DNA of 64,000 nucleotides, from the NCBI GenBank assembly GCA_000802095.1, contig JUEB01000017.1:248001-312000 (forward strand), in the 5' to 3' direction. The stretch's first letter is position 1. The number at the start of each line of letters is the position of its first letter. This document shows, piece after piece, positions 44,946-55,141 of the stretch. The stretch comes from Peptococcaceae bacterium BICA1-7. Lineage in GTDB: Bacteria; Bacillota; Desulfotomaculia; Desulfotomaculales; Desulfocucumaceae. Made by a program: the position numbers and the translations under genes. The notes beneath the pieces are model-generated. The model saw nothing but the letters and a program-made list of their open reading frames with translations. It made no database searches and was not told the DNA's origin.

Positions 44946-45176
44946 GTGATTACAAAGGAACTGGTGGACCGGATAAATGAACTGGCCCGCAAGCAGAGGT
45001 CAACAGGCCTTAACGAAGAGGAAAAAGAAGAGCAGCACAACCTGCGCCAGCAGTACCTTCAGTGCATAAGGACCCAGGTGGTGGACGCACTGGACTCGGC
45101 CGGGATAAAGCCCAAAGCCCTGGATCATTCCAATTGTTCATGCCCTACCTGCAAGGGGGATAAAAAAGTACACTAA
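44946..45176 (+). CDS. DUF896 family protein (YnzC-like)
   Basis: This 76-residue protein has the DUF896 core: RINELARKQRSTGLNEEEKEEQ, LRQQYLQCIR, and a tail with two CxC/CxxC cysteines (NCSCPTCKG). The GTG start is preceded by AGGGGTGAT. In Bacillus the family includes SOS-linked YneB-operon proteins, but the function is unclear. Confidence 0.9.
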   Translation: MITKELVDRINELARKQRSTGLNEEEKEEQHNLRQQYLQCIRTQVVDALDSAGIKPKALDHSNCSCPTCKGDKKVH

Positions 45177-45360
45177 AAATGAACTACCCTGGGGCTGTTC
45201 CAGAATAAAAGTTGGGAATCTCCCTGGCATAAAAATAAAGGGACCCTCCTGCTACTAACCAGGACAGCCCCTCTTTACCCTTAAATATCTCTTTGGTAGT
45301 TACCGCCATATAAGCCTATGCAGCCAGGACAGCAGCTTCATGGAAGGAGATACAAAGACC

Positions 45361-45990
45361 CTACCATTTCCCGTTAAGAAAGGGGTTGTGCCTACCCTCC
45401 TCCCCGACGGTTGACGCCGGGCCGTGGCCTGGATATACCGGGGTTTCCGGAGGAAATACCATTAGCTTTTCCTTGATGGCTTTAATCATCTGGTCATGGT
45501 TGCCGCCCGGAAAGTCTGAACGGCCCACCGACCCCGCAAAAAGGGTGTCCCCGGTGATAAGCTTATCACCGGCCGATATGCTTATACCCCCCTGGGTGTG
45601 ACCCGGGGTATGAAGTATTTTAAGCTCCACCTTGCCTACCGTTACCGCGTCACCATCTTTCAAAAGCCTGTCGGCGGCCTTGAATTTGAGGTTCATGCCG
45701 GTAAACATAGAAAGGTTCCTGCCGGGGCTGGTAAGCATCTCTGCGTCCTCCCCGTGGATCATCACCTGAGCCCCTGTGGCTTCCAACACCTGGCCCAGTG
45801 CCCCCATGTGGTCGGCATGGCCGTGGGTTAGTATTACACAGCTGCATTTAAGCTTTAAATCTTCCAGCTTGCGCAGAATCCTGCCACCTTCCGCGCCGGG
45901 GTCAATTACCGCCGCCTCACGGGTCTCCTCGCAGCCTATTATGTAGCAGTTGTTATCCATAGGCCCCACCGAAAGTCCTTCAAAAATCAA
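45361..45990 (-). CDS. Metallo-beta-lactamase-fold hydrolase
   Basis: This 209-residue protein has the zinc motif HGHADHMGAL, then HTPGHTQGG and PGHGPAST, as in the glyoxalase II-like (YqgX/BaeB) group. It probably hydrolyses a thioester. It follows dtd (30 bp) and rel, in one unit. Confidence 0.92.
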   Translation of the reverse strand: MIFEGLSVGPMDNNCYIIGCEETREAAVIDPGAEGGRILRKLEDLKLKCSCVILTHGHADHMGALGQVLEATGAQVMIHGEDAEMLTSPGRNLSMFTGMNLKFKAADRLLKDGDAVTVGKVELKILHTPGHTQGGISISAGDKLITGDTLFAGSVGRSDFPGGNHDQMIKAIKEKLMVFPPETPVYPGHGPASTVGEEGRHNPFLNGKW

Positions 45991-46020
45991 AAATTTTACC
46001 CCCCCATATTTATTTAATAG

Positions 46021-46470
46021 TTAAAACTGCTTTTTACTGTCCAGTAAAAGTGTAACCGGCCCATCGTTGATTATTTCCACCTGCATGTGGGCCTGGAATA
46101 CCCCTGTGGCTACCTCTACGCCCATTTCCCGCATACACTCCACGAACACCTGATACAGATCCCTCCCGGCCTCCGCCGGAGCGGCCCCGGAAAAGCCCGG
46201 CCGGCGTCCCTGCCGGCAGTCTCCATACAGTGTGAACTGGGAAACCACCAGAGCACTTCCCCCCACATCTAAGAGGGAGCGGTTCAACTTACCCTCTTCG
46301 TCCTCAAATACCCGCAGGTTGGCAATCTTCCCGGAGAGATAGGCCGCATCACCAGGCCCGTCATCCCTTCCAACCCCCAGCAGTATGACATAGCCGGGGC
46401 CTGTTTCACCCACAGTATTTCCTTCCACCGACACAGATCCCCTGACTACTCTCTGAACAACAGCCCTCAA
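46021..46470 (-). CDS. dtd: D-aminoacyl-tRNA deacylase
   Basis: This 149-residue enzyme recycles D-aa-tRNA. Family motifs: [50 protein letters not shown] and the C-terminal [11 protein letters not shown] prefer the TTG at 46470 (AGGAAG upstream; gives MRAVVQRV). An ATG three codons earlier is also possible. It lies downstream of rel, as in Bacillus (yrvI). Confidence 0.95.
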   Translation of the reverse strand: MRAVVQRVVRGSVSVEGNTVGETGPGYVILLGVGRDDGPGDAAYLSGKIANLRVFEDEEGKLNRSLLDVGGSALVVSQFTLYGDCRQGRRPGFSGAAPAEAGRDLYQVFVECMREMGVEVATGVFQAHMQVEIINDGPVTLLLDSKKQF

Positions 46471-46627
46471 TGAAAACACTTCCTACGCTTATACTGATAT
46501 TCTTATTCTGTCAGGAGATTGCTTACAGGCACTGCTTGCCGGGTCGGGTTGACATGTCAGTAATACCCTGGTCATTCTCTCTCCCGTCTCCTGTCTCCCG
46601 ACCCTTAATCCCAGCCCTCTGGGCTAA

Positions 46628-48784
46628 TTAGCTGGTTCTCCTTACTTCGTATACGTCTTTCACTCTGTTTATCTTGGAAATAATATATTCAAGCTGCTCC
46701 TTGCTTTTCATCTCCAGGATCATCTCTACTATGGCAGTATCCTTCCGTCCCCTGGCATTGATCCAGTTGGCGCTTATTTTCATTTCCACCAGCACCGCCA
46801 GTATATCGCTTAAAAGACCCGCCCGGTCAGATCCGGATATCTCCAGCTTTACCTGGAAGGAGGTCTGCACCTCACTGTCCCAGGCCACCTCCACCAGCCT
46901 GCTGTCCTCTCCCTGCCCGAAAAATTGCAGATTACGGCAGTCCCCCCGGTGGATGGATACCCCCCGGCCCCTGGTGATATATCCTACTATGGGGTCGCCG
47001 GGAATTGGATTGCAGCAGTGGGCCAGCCTAATCAGCAGATTATCAACACCCCGCACCTTTATTCCCTGGGTGGGGCGGCCCCAGTCGGGCTTACGCTGGT
47101 CACCCACCAGCGCCTGGTATTTTTCAGACAGCACTATCCTCCTGTCAGGTCTTCCTTCTCGTATCCTGTTCAGTACAGTAGTGGCTGTTATCGATCCCTC
47201 TCCTATGGATGCATATACATCATCAACGGTAAAAAGGGTATACCTCTTGCCGGCCTCCAGAAGAGCCTGGTCTTTAAAGGAATCCTGCTCCATCCCCAGC
47301 CTTTTCGCCTCACGCTCCAAAAGCTCTTTGCCCCGGGCCATGTTCTCCTCCCGGTGCTCCTTTTTGAACCACTGGCGAATACGGTTTTTAGCCTGGGAGG
47401 TCTTTACCATGTTTATCCAGTCACGGCTGGGTCCGGCCGGGTGCCTGGAGGTTATTACCTCCACTATATCGCCGTTCTTAAGCTTGTATTCCAGGGGCAC
47501 AATTCTTCCGTTAACCTTGGCCCCCACGCAGCTGTGACCCACCTGGGTGTGTACCCGGTAGGCAAAGTCAATGGGCACCGACCCGGCGGGCAGCTCATAG
47601 ACATCTCCCTTGGGGGTAAAAACAAAAACAGCATCGGCAAAGAGGTCTACCTTGAGAGTTTCCATGAATTCCCTGGCATCCCGCAAATCATGCTGCCACT
47701 CCAGCAGCTGCCTCAGCCAGGCCAGCTTCTTATCAAAGTCCTTGTCCCCCCGCCCGCCTTCCTTGTACCTCCAGTGTGCGGCAATGCCGTATTCGGCCGT
47801 CCGGTGCATCTCCACGGTGCGTATCTGTATTTCCAGGGGCTCTCCCTGGGGGCCCACCACGGTAGTGTGCAGTGACTGGTACATATTGGTTTTGGGCATG
47901 GCTATAAAATCTCTGAACCGCCCCGGAATAGGCTTCCACAGGGTATGCACGGTACCCAGGGAGGCATAGCAGTCCCTTATGGAGTGAACCAGTATTCTTA
48001 CCGCCAGCACATCGTATATCTCACTTAATTCTTTTTGCTGTTCCTTCATTTTTTCGTAAATACTGTAAAGATGCTTGGGGCGGCCCTGGATATCGGCCTC
48101 TATACCTACCATGGCCAGCTTTTCCCTCAGTATCTGGATGACATTTATAATAAATTCTTCCCTTTTAACCCGGGTCTGGGACACCTGTTCGGCCATTTGA
48201 TAATAGTTATCAGGGTAGAGATATCTAAAGGAAAGATCCTCCAGCTCCCACTTAAGGTGGTATATACCCAGACGGTGGGCCAGAGGAGCATATATCTCAA
48301 TAGTTTCCAGGGCAATTTCCTTCTGCTTTTTTTCTGACTGGTATCTAAGGGTGCGCATGTTATGTAGGCGGTCCGCCAGCTTAATCAGTATGACCCTTAT
48401 GTCCTTGGCCATGGCCAGGAACATCTTGCGCAGGTTCTCAGCCTGCTGCTCCTCCTTGGATTTGAACTCCAGTTTTCCCAGCTTGGTGACCCCGTCCACC
48501 ATAAGGGCCACTTCCTCACCGAAAGCACTGCTTATCTGCTCAAGAGAGCAGGAGGTATCCTCCACCACATCATGAAGAAGCGCGGCCAGAAGAGTTTGCT
48601 CATCCATCTCTATTTCCGCCAGGATCATAGCCACCGACAGAGGGTGGGTAATATACTCCTCTCCGGAAATACGGGTCTGCCCCTTATGGGCCTCCCGGGC
48701 ACACTCAAACGCCCGGCGGATGACAGACAAATCGGCCTGGGGATTATAGTGAATAAGTTTTTGTACAAGATCATCCAGTGTCAT
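46628..48784 (-). CDS. rel: Bifunctional (p)ppGpp synthetase/hydrolase
   Basis: This 718-residue RSH protein has an N-terminal HD hydrolase domain (HPLSVAMILAEIEMDEQT and LLHDVVEDTSC), a synthetase domain (DVLAVRILVHSIRDCYASLG), TGS (VFTPKGDVYELPAGSVPIDF) and C-terminal ACT. It controls the stringent response. The usual apt gene between recJ and rel in many Firmicutes is absent here; recJ ends 46 bp upstream of the rel start. Confidence 0.96.
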   Translation of the reverse strand: MTLDDLVQKLIHYNPQADLSVIRRAFECAREAHKGQTRISGEEYITHPLSVAMILAEIEMDEQTLLAALLHDVVEDTSCSLEQISSAFGEEVALMVDGVTKLGKLEFKSKEEQQAENLRKMFLAMAKDIRVILIKLADRLHNMRTLRYQSEKKQKEIALETIEIYAPLAHRLGIYHLKWELEDLSFRYLYPDNYYQMAEQVSQTRVKREEFIINVIQILREKLAMVGIEADIQGRPKHLYSIYEKMKEQQKELSEIYDVLAVRILVHSIRDCYASLGTVHTLWKPIPGRFRDFIAMPKTNMYQSLHTTVVGPQGEPLEIQIRTVEMHRTAEYGIAAHWRYKEGGRGDKDFDKKLAWLRQLLEWQHDLRDAREFMETLKVDLFADAVFVFTPKGDVYELPAGSVPIDFAYRVHTQVGHSCVGAKVNGRIVPLEYKLKNGDIVEVITSRHPAGPSRDWINMVKTSQAKNRIRQWFKKEHREENMARGKELLEREAKRLGMEQDSFKDQALLEAGKRYTLFTVDDVYASIGEGSITATTVLNRIREGRPDRRIVLSEKYQALVGDQRKPDWGRPTQGIKVRGVDNLLIRLAHCCNPIPGDPIVGYITRGRGVSIHRGDCRNLQFFGQGEDSRLVEVAWDSEVQTSFQVKLEISGSDRAGLLSDILAVLVEMKISANWINARGRKDTAIVEMILEMKSKEQLEYIISKINRVKDVYEVRRTS

Positions 48785-48830
48785 ATGAACTCCCCACTAA
48801 ATCATGGAGTGGCGGGCAAAACGTCCTCTT

Positions 48831-51503
48831 TTAACGGAGGCCGGCATACCCCAAACTTTCCCACCAGTTCCCGGCTGCTGCCTTAATATCCTGCCCGGCC
48901 CGGAAAACAGCTGAGAGATTTATATCCCGCTTACTGTCAACCCTGTCTGGTAAAACATAGTAACCCCCATTGTGAAGACTGTGCTTTAAGAGCCCCAGGT
49001 CAGAAAAAACCGACAGGCCGAATGCAATGGTGTGAATTCCGGCCCTGGTCAGCCCCTGGGCTCGCATAAACCCCGCCGCATGTTCAGGGTCAACCAGCTC
49101 AGGATCCCTTAATCTGGACAGGTAAGTATAGAGCTGAGCCAGCCTTTCACGTCCGGGCGCCATGGACTCCAGGAATTCTATTCCGGCGCTGAAGTCCTCC
49201 TTATTGAAAAGGGCATAAACCGATACCCCTTCCCCGGCGGCCCTATCCATGGCCTCCGGGCTGTACGGAACATCGTACAGGATAACTGTGCGGGGCTTTA
49301 TATCAAGTAGGCCCTGGCATTCATAGGTACTGACAACTGACTGGACAAGGCCGTTTATATAGGCTTCCCGCACATCTCCGGCACTGCCTGTAACACCGGC
49401 ATGAAAGAAAGAAGCCCTTACCCCCGACCTGTTCAGCAATAAGGCTGTTTCCACCGCCCGGGCCGGAGAGCCGACCAGTATCATACTCCCCTCAGTGCGT
49501 CCGGCCAGGGCCAGTAGTGATCCCACCCTATCCCGGGGGCCGGGATCAATTATTTGGGGGACCTTTCCCTGCGGGCCTCCGAAAAAAACCATTTCAGTTG
49601 CAAAGCACTTAAGGTCCCCTGTAAAAACAAAATTTGGAGACACTACAGCAAACCGTTTAAGAGCTGCGGCAATAAATTCAGGCATATGAGCCAGGGCGCC
49701 CATTCTTTTAAGCGAATCCAGCGCTCCCGGCAAAGTATCAACAGCATCAGCCCCTGCGCCCTCATGGGCCGGGCTGCAAGTTTCCCGGTCATTTACCGAG
49801 GGGCGAATATCCTTTACCTCCAACTGAATGGACCGCCGCCCCTTCCATTCGTTGAATGACGGGAAAAAGGCCACGTCCACCTCCGCGGCGGCGGCTATCT
49901 CCCCGGCGCAGGAAGCCATTTTAAAGCCTATCCCGTCCATTAAGATACCCTTATCCCTGATCATCATCTTCAGGTGCCCCCCGCTCCTGCCTATCTTACG
50001 GCTGGAAGCAATGTTCACTCCCCTGCAGCCCAGCACAGGGCCGGGGTTGCAGTGCCCAAAAGGCGCCAGCATCTGTATTTCCCTGATAAATCCTTCATTT
50101 ATTTCATTAAGAGAAACCAGGGCATCCAGCTCAATGCCGGGGGTATACACCCCCTCTTCCGCCATCAGCCCGGCATACCCATTTACAGCCCTTCGAAATA
50201 CTTCCACCTTATCCTGGCTTATAGTAAAACCTACTGCCTGAGCGTGTCCTCCGAACCTGACCAGATAATCGGCACAGTGACTAAGGGCATCATAAAGGTG
50301 CAGACCCGGGATACTTCTGCCAGAACCCTTACCCTGCCCGTTTTCCAGGGCAATCATCAGCACCGGCCTGTAAAACCTCTCCACCAGCCTTGCGGCCACA
50401 ATACCCACAACACCTGAGTGCCACCCCTCAGAAGCCAGCACTATTACCTTTCCGGAGGTTATACCGGGATCGGCGTCCAGCATGCCCATGGCCTCGGCCA
50501 TTACCAGGCTCTCAATTCTCTGCCTTTCCTGGTTGCCTTTATCCAGAAGATTGGCCAGACCCGCTGCCTGGGCAAGGTCGTCGGTAAGGAAGAGGTCTAC
50601 CGCCAGGCTTGCGTCTCCTATACGTCCCGCGGCATTCAGTCTTGGCGCCAGGGCAAAGCCCACTTCCCTGGTCCCAAGGCTGTCCGGCTTTACTCCAGCC
50701 ACCTGCATAAGGGCTTTCAGTCCGGGACTGTCTGTAGCGGCAAGGGCGGAAAGCCCATATCTGACTATAATCCTGTTTTCCCCTGTAAGGGGGACGATAT
50801 CGGCCACAGTCCCCAGACAGGCCAGATCAAGATACTGCCTCCAGTCACCGGCCCCCGGGCCGGCATCCGCTAAAAGAGCCTGGGCAAGCTTAAGGGCCAC
50901 TCCCACCCCGGCCAATTCCTTAAACCTGTATGGGCAGTCAGCCCGCTTGGGATTAATTACTGCCACCGCCCCGGGCAGTTCTCCCGGTGGCTCGTGGTGA
51001 TCGGTAATGATTACATCAGGGCCTTTTTCGTCTATATTAGCAGCTACTTCCTGCGCCGAGCTTATGCCGCAGTCCACCGTAATCACCAGCCGGTAGCCTT
51101 CCCGGCCAGCCCTGCGCAGGGCGTCAAGGTGAAGCCCGTAACCTTCCTCCATACGGCTGGGAACGTAATAGCCCACCTGTCCCCCAAGTCTCTTTAAAAT
51201 CTTTACCAGGATTGCTGTGGCCGTGGTTCCATCGGCATCATAATCACCGTATACAAGAATCTTCTCACCACTGGACAGGGAATTCCTTATTCTTCCAACC
51301 GCCTTATCCATGTCCGCCATAACAAAGGGGTCATGCAGCTGATCCAGGCTCCCGTCCAGAAAGTCCCTGGCCTCCTCAACAGTGGCGATTCCCCTGTTGA
51401 CCAAAAGACCTGCCAGCACCGCAGATATTCCCAGTTCCTGCCGGAAAATGTATTGTAGGGCAGGGTCTGCCTGCCGGACTCGCCATGTTTTCCGCCTAAT
51501 CAT
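48831..51503 (-). CDS. recJ: Single-stranded-DNA exonuclease RecJ (long form)
   Basis: This 890-residue protein has the DHH/DHHA1 core: GDYDADGTTATAILV, TVDCGISSAQEV, ITDHHEPPG, INPKRADCPY and FGGHAQAVGF. It degrades ssDNA 5'-3' in repair. It is longer than the 560-800 residues usual for RecJ, with an extra C-terminal part of about 300 residues. That part contains a helicase-like or nucleotide-binding look (GSMILVGSPARAVETALLL) and is seen in some clostridial RecJ. It precedes rel. Confidence 0.92.
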   Translation of the reverse strand: MIRRKTWRVRQADPALQYIFRQELGISAVLAGLLVNRGIATVEEARDFLDGSLDQLHDPFVMADMDKAVGRIRNSLSSGEKILVYGDYDADGTTATAILVKILKRLGGQVGYYVPSRMEEGYGLHLDALRRAGREGYRLVITVDCGISSAQEVAANIDEKGPDVIITDHHEPPGELPGAVAVINPKRADCPYRFKELAGVGVALKLAQALLADAGPGAGDWRQYLDLACLGTVADIVPLTGENRIIVRYGLSALAATDSPGLKALMQVAGVKPDSLGTREVGFALAPRLNAAGRIGDASLAVDLFLTDDLAQAAGLANLLDKGNQERQRIESLVMAEAMGMLDADPGITSGKVIVLASEGWHSGVVGIVAARLVERFYRPVLMIALENGQGKGSGRSIPGLHLYDALSHCADYLVRFGGHAQAVGFTISQDKVEVFRRAVNGYAGLMAEEGVYTPGIELDALVSLNEINEGFIREIQMLAPFGHCNPGPVLGCRGVNIASSRKIGRSGGHLKMMIRDKGILMDGIGFKMASCAGEIAAAAEVDVAFFPSFNEWKGRRSIQLEVKDIRPSVNDRETCSPAHEGAGADAVDTLPGALDSLKRMGALAHMPEFIAAALKRFAVVSPNFVFTGDLKCFATEMVFFGGPQGKVPQIIDPGPRDRVGSLLALAGRTEGSMILVGSPARAVETALLLNRSGVRASFFHAGVTGSAGDVREAYINGLVQSVVSTYECQGLLDIKPRTVILYDVPYSPEAMDRAAGEGVSVYALFNKEDFSAGIEFLESMAPGRERLAQLYTYLSRLRDPELVDPEHAAGFMRAQGLTRAGIHTIAFGLSVFSDLGLLKHSLHNGGYYVLPDRVDSKRDINLSAVFRAGQDIKAAAGNWWESLGYAGLR

Positions 51504-51687
51504 TTTACCCCCGAGCTAATTATAAGTTGCTTAAAATTATATACCCTGTCCGGTTAACCTGTAAACCTGAGTTGGTCTATATTACACCCGGCCTCGACAC
51601 CCTTTCGGCTAACATAAAAATACTGGGCAGGAAAAAGAAGGTAATAAGTCTTTATCCGTCGAAACCCATACCTGTGAGGCGATTGCA

Positions 51688-52050
51688 ATGACTATAAAAA
51701 GGTTGGCCCTTGGGCGTGCCGGTGAAGAGGCGGCAGCAGATTATCTAAAAAAAAGAGGATTTCGCCTCCTGCAGAGAAACTTCAGCTGCATGCTGGGAGA
51801 ATTGGATATTGTGGCTATGGACGGCCCCTGCCTGGTATTTGTGGAGGTCAGAACAAAGTCCGTCAACTCCTTCGTACTGCCTCAGGAAAGCATTACCCGT
51901 AAAAAGAAACATAAACTAAAGCAGGTGGCCTCCTTTTACCTGCTGGTAAAAAATATAAAGGACAGGCCCCTGCGCTTCGATGTAATAGCAATATCTGTTG
52001 GGCCGGACGGCCGGATTGCCAATATTGATCATATAGTAAACGCCATATGA
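51688..52050 (+). CDS. YraN family protein (UPF0102)
   Basis: This 120-residue protein has the UPF0102 endonuclease-like fold: GRAGEEAAADYLKKRGFRLLQRNFSC, LGELDIVAMDGPCLVFVEVRTKS. The D-ExK motif looks intact, so it may cut DNA. It is in an operonless position, divergent from recJ. The ATG has GAGG nine bases upstream. Confidence 0.93.
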   Translation: MTIKRLALGRAGEEAAADYLKKRGFRLLQRNFSCMLGELDIVAMDGPCLVFVEVRTKSVNSFVLPQESITRKKKHKLKQVASFYLLVKNIKDRPLRFDVIAISVGPDGRIANIDHIVNAI

Positions 52051-52276
52051 ACAATATTCTCCTTCCATATCATTAACATTCCTTCACCGAACCTATTACA
52101 GAATGGCACTATCACCCGTATACTGCTTATAGTGTATTCCTGGAAAGACTAAAATGATTTTACCACTGAATACAAAATTAGGATTATAGTCCCATGAAAA
52201 TAGTAAATAGATTCTATTTATTATTTTTTTATTTGGCGAAAAATAGTAGTATAACAGTAAATAAGGGTGTTCGATT

Positions 52277-52480
52277 ATGGCTATCAAGTCTCTTATAACC
52301 AGACTGACATCCATAGGCTACAGCCGGGGAGAAATAGAGTACTCACTAACTGAAATACTGCAGCACAAAAACCCCTGTGTCTTGAATAAAACTGATATCA
52401 GGATACTTATTTCTATGATGGAAGAAAGGATTCAGTTTGAAAGGGCCGAACAGATAAGAAATATTTCAAAATGTTACTGA
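52277..52480 (+). CDS. Small hypothetical protein (67 aa)
   Basis: I do not recognise this. It is a mainly helical 67-residue protein with two candidate helices and a single C-terminal cysteine. The ATG follows AAGGGTG. It ends before a bidirectional terminator. It may be a small regulator, but the evidence is thin. Confidence 0.6.
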   Translation: MAIKSLITRLTSIGYSRGEIEYSLTEILQHKNPCVLNKTDIRILISMMEERIQFERAEQIRNISKCY

Positions 52481-52550
52481 AACAAATTCTGCAAAAGTCC
52501 CGGCTGCTTAATGATCATAATAAAGGAATCATTGCGGTATAAAAAAGCAT

Positions 52551-52590
52551 AAAGATACCCGTTTACAATAAGAGCGGGTATCTTTCTTTT
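52551..52590. terminator. Bidirectional terminator
   Basis: An 11-bp perfect stem (AAAGATACCCG/CGGGTATCTTT) with T-rich tails on both strands between convergent genes. Confidence 0.85.
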
Positions 52591-52602
52591 TGTCCAGTGC
52601 CC

Positions 52603-52944
52603 TCATGATCTTATAAAATGTGGAGTGTCAAAGGGTATTTCCACTACAAGCTCTACAAATCCCATGTATTCGCCGCCGTCATACCAGGGGGACTGGTATA
52701 CCATTTTTTTGACCCCGTTTTTTTCTATGGTATAGCAGTTGGCAGACTGACTGGCCAGCATATTTTTGATCTTTTCCCGGGCGCTTTCCGGGTGACAATC
52801 CAGAAGGTTCTTCCCTATTAAAGCTGCTCCTCCGTCCTTTTGGAACATACGGCAGGATTTCTCATTCATTTCTATTATTTTTCCTTCGGTATCACAAACG
52901 GTGACAGCCCCCGGAAACTCCTTGATCCATGCTCCGCCATTCAT
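52603..52944 (-). CDS. Single PAS-domain protein
   Basis: This 113-residue protein is one PAS domain: PGAVTVCDTEGKIIEMNEKSCRMF and LIGKNLLDCHPESAREKIKNML. It has no output domain, so it may act by binding a partner or as a sensor subunit. Similar stand-alone PAS proteins occur in clostridia. No operon partner is near. Confidence 0.85.
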   Translation of the reverse strand: MNGGAWIKEFPGAVTVCDTEGKIIEMNEKSCRMFQKDGGAALIGKNLLDCHPESAREKIKNMLASQSANCYTIEKNGVKKMVYQSPWYDGGEYMGFVELVVEIPFDTPHFIRS

Positions 52945-53141
52945 TTTTGAAAATCCACCTGCCTTCTATATAAATACTTTTATTTAAAGCATATTAGATT
53001 ATACACCATAAATTTAATATAAATCAATTATCCGGGGGCTTTTTACGTTTTAAGCAATGCCGGTAAGTCGGAAGGTTTTTTTAAAAGAATATCCAATATT
53101 CTATGGTGAATAATACAGTTACAGCAGGAGGCACCGAAAAA

Positions 53142-53594
53142 ATGCGTTTTTTTAAGTCCTGGAAGGACATGCGGGTAGGGGACAGCGTTACCTTTTACCG
53201 GACCTTTACCGAAGGCGATGTTTCCACCTTCACCGGGGTAACCGGGGATTTCAACCCAATACACATGGACCACGGCACAGCACGAGCCTGCGGCTTTGAG
53301 GACCGGGTGGTGCCGGGGCTCCTTACCGGAAGCATGCTTACCCACGCAGGGGGATCCCTTCTGCCCGAGCCCTACCCGGCCTCCCAGATGAATTTTCGGT
53401 TTCTGGCCCCGGTTTATATCGGAGAGACAATTTGCGCCCATGTTGCCGTTACCGAGAAAAACAGTGCCAAAAACCGGCTGACATTACAAATAACCTGTGT
53501 AAATTCAGCTGGAAAGACCGTTCTTGAGGGAGAGGTCTCCGGTAAGATTATTCCTTTTTTTAAACAAGAGGGTAGTAATAATGGAAGTCTTTAA
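53142..53594 (+). CDS. MaoC-like (R)-hydratase
   Basis: This 150-residue hotdog protein has the hydratase-2 motif (FTGVTGDFNPIHMDH) and GLLTGSMLTHAGG. It probably hydrates enoyl-CoA. The ATG at 53142 is preceded by GGAGG ten bases upstream; an earlier ATG at 53103 adds 13 non-family residues. It stands alone. Confidence 0.9.
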   Translation: MRFFKSWKDMRVGDSVTFYRTFTEGDVSTFTGVTGDFNPIHMDHGTARACGFEDRVVPGLLTGSMLTHAGGSLLPEPYPASQMNFRFLAPVYIGETICAHVAVTEKNSAKNRLTLQITCVNSAGKTVLEGEVSGKIIPFFKQEGSNNGSL

Positions 53595-53898
53595 TTTTCT
53601 TTTCAGTTGTAATAGAAAGGTTCCAGGAGAAGACTTGCTTACGTCCTCTACTATACCGCCTGGCCAGGTATTTGCTGTATTTTAAAAGCAGAATAATTGT
53701 TCTTTTATACAAAAAATTACCTCACTATCTTCCAAAGAAGGAATTAGGGGAATTATTATCGTATATATAGACAAGTTTCTTATTATATAGTGTTGGTATA
53801 TTTACCAGTTCATTATAACAAGCCGGTAAGTTTAGGAAAACAGGCCCATATACAGAATTCATTCATCTTAGCGGATTAGGATGAGGGGGAAACTAATT
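53595..53898. other. Intergenic region, no gene seen
   Basis: AT-rich. No convincing ORF, hairpin or RNA was seen. Confidence 0.35.
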
Positions 53899-54963
53899 TT
53901 GAAAATTATACGCCAGTTGACAGATGAGCTTCAGCCGGGAATGGTTATTAATCAAGACATCTACAACAGGAATAAAGTGCTGCTGCTGGCCAAAGGGGCA
54001 ACATTAAGCGACGAAAATATCAAAACAATCAAACGATTGGGGTACTCTGTTGTCAGTGTGCAGAAAAGCCACGGAGATGAAAAGGCCGAGTTCTGGACCA
54101 GATTTGACGAGGAAAAATACGCAGAGTTCCAAAAATCTTACAGCGACTCCCAGGAAGAAGTAACCGGTCTTCTTAAAAAGCTCAATGAAGGGGACAAGGT
54201 TGATATAAACGAGGTATACCAAGTTCCCCAGACCATATTGAATGAAGCGCGGTCCCCCTATAACCTGTTTATTTATTTGAGTCAGGTGGAACAACTGGAC
54301 GACCACACCTATTCTCACAGCATAAATGTATCACTCATATGTTCAGCCATATGCCAGTGGCTGAATATAGATCCGGATACCACCAAAGACATAATTGTGG
54401 CCGGCCTGCTGCACGATATTGGGAAAAGCCGGATCGACCAGGAAATACTCAATAAGCCGGAACAACTAACCCCCGCAGAGTGGGAGGAAATGAAAAAGCA
54501 CACAATTTACGGATACAGGATTCTGGAGGAGGCCGAGGCCCCGTATAATGTCAGGATCGGTGCTCTGTTCCACCATGAGCGCATGGACGGAAAGGGATAC
54601 CCAACGGGTCTTCCGGGCAAGGAAATACCCTTAACAGCAAAAATAGTCGCCGTGGCAGACGTTTATGATGCAATGACCTCCAAGCGGACTTACAGGTCCC
54701 GGGTATGCCCATTTAAGGTAATCGACAAGCTGCAGGGCGATTTCTACACTGTGCTTGATACCAAGATTTTATTGACCTTCCTGTCCAGGATTGCGGAGTG
54801 TTATGTAGGGGAACTGGTCCGCCTCAGTGACGGCCGCACCGGCCAGGTGGTGGTAATCAACCGGCTGCAGCCCTCCCGTCCCATGGTGCGCACCAGTGCG
54901 GGAATAGTTAATCTATTTGAAGAAACCAATATTGAAATAGCAGAAATTGTCCCTGCTGAATAA
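53899..54963 (+). CDS. HD-GYP domain protein
   Basis: This protein of about 354 residues has an N-terminal region (QLTDELQPGMVINQDIYNRN) of the type seen in c-di-GMP phosphodiesterases. The HD-GYP domain (about 125-290) has LLHDIGKSRIDQEIL, HHERMDGKGYP and ADVYDAMTSKRTYR. I chose the TTG at 53899 because GAGGGGG lies upstream; an ATG six codons earlier has no spaced site. It is followed by a terminator and then a histidine kinase. Confidence 0.92.
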   Translation: MKIIRQLTDELQPGMVINQDIYNRNKVLLLAKGATLSDENIKTIKRLGYSVVSVQKSHGDEKAEFWTRFDEEKYAEFQKSYSDSQEEVTGLLKKLNEGDKVDINEVYQVPQTILNEARSPYNLFIYLSQVEQLDDHTYSHSINVSLICSAICQWLNIDPDTTKDIIVAGLLHDIGKSRIDQEILNKPEQLTPAEWEEMKKHTIYGYRILEEAEAPYNVRIGALFHHERMDGKGYPTGLPGKEIPLTAKIVAVADVYDAMTSKRTYRSRVCPFKVIDKLQGDFYTVLDTKILLTFLSRIAECYVGELVRLSDGRTGQVVVINRLQPSRPMVRTSAGIVNLFEETNIEIAEIVPAE

Positions 54964-54994
54964 TACAAGTCTAGACTTTAAAAATGAGACTTAT

Positions 54995-55024
54995 AAAAAG
55001 GACTTGGGAAGTCCTTTTTGTTTT
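54995..55024 (+). terminator. Terminator after the HD-GYP gene
   Basis: An 11-bp perfect stem (AAAAAGGACTT/AAGTCCTTTTT) with a 3-base loop and T-rich tail. Confidence 0.85.
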
Positions 55025-55141
55025 TCTTTACATGAATTTACAACAAGTAAATTTATGATATATTTAAACATATACCATACAAATAATGGTGTATAATAAT
55101 GTTGAGCCGTATAAAAGCATCCTTTGCGGGGGGAACATGGT

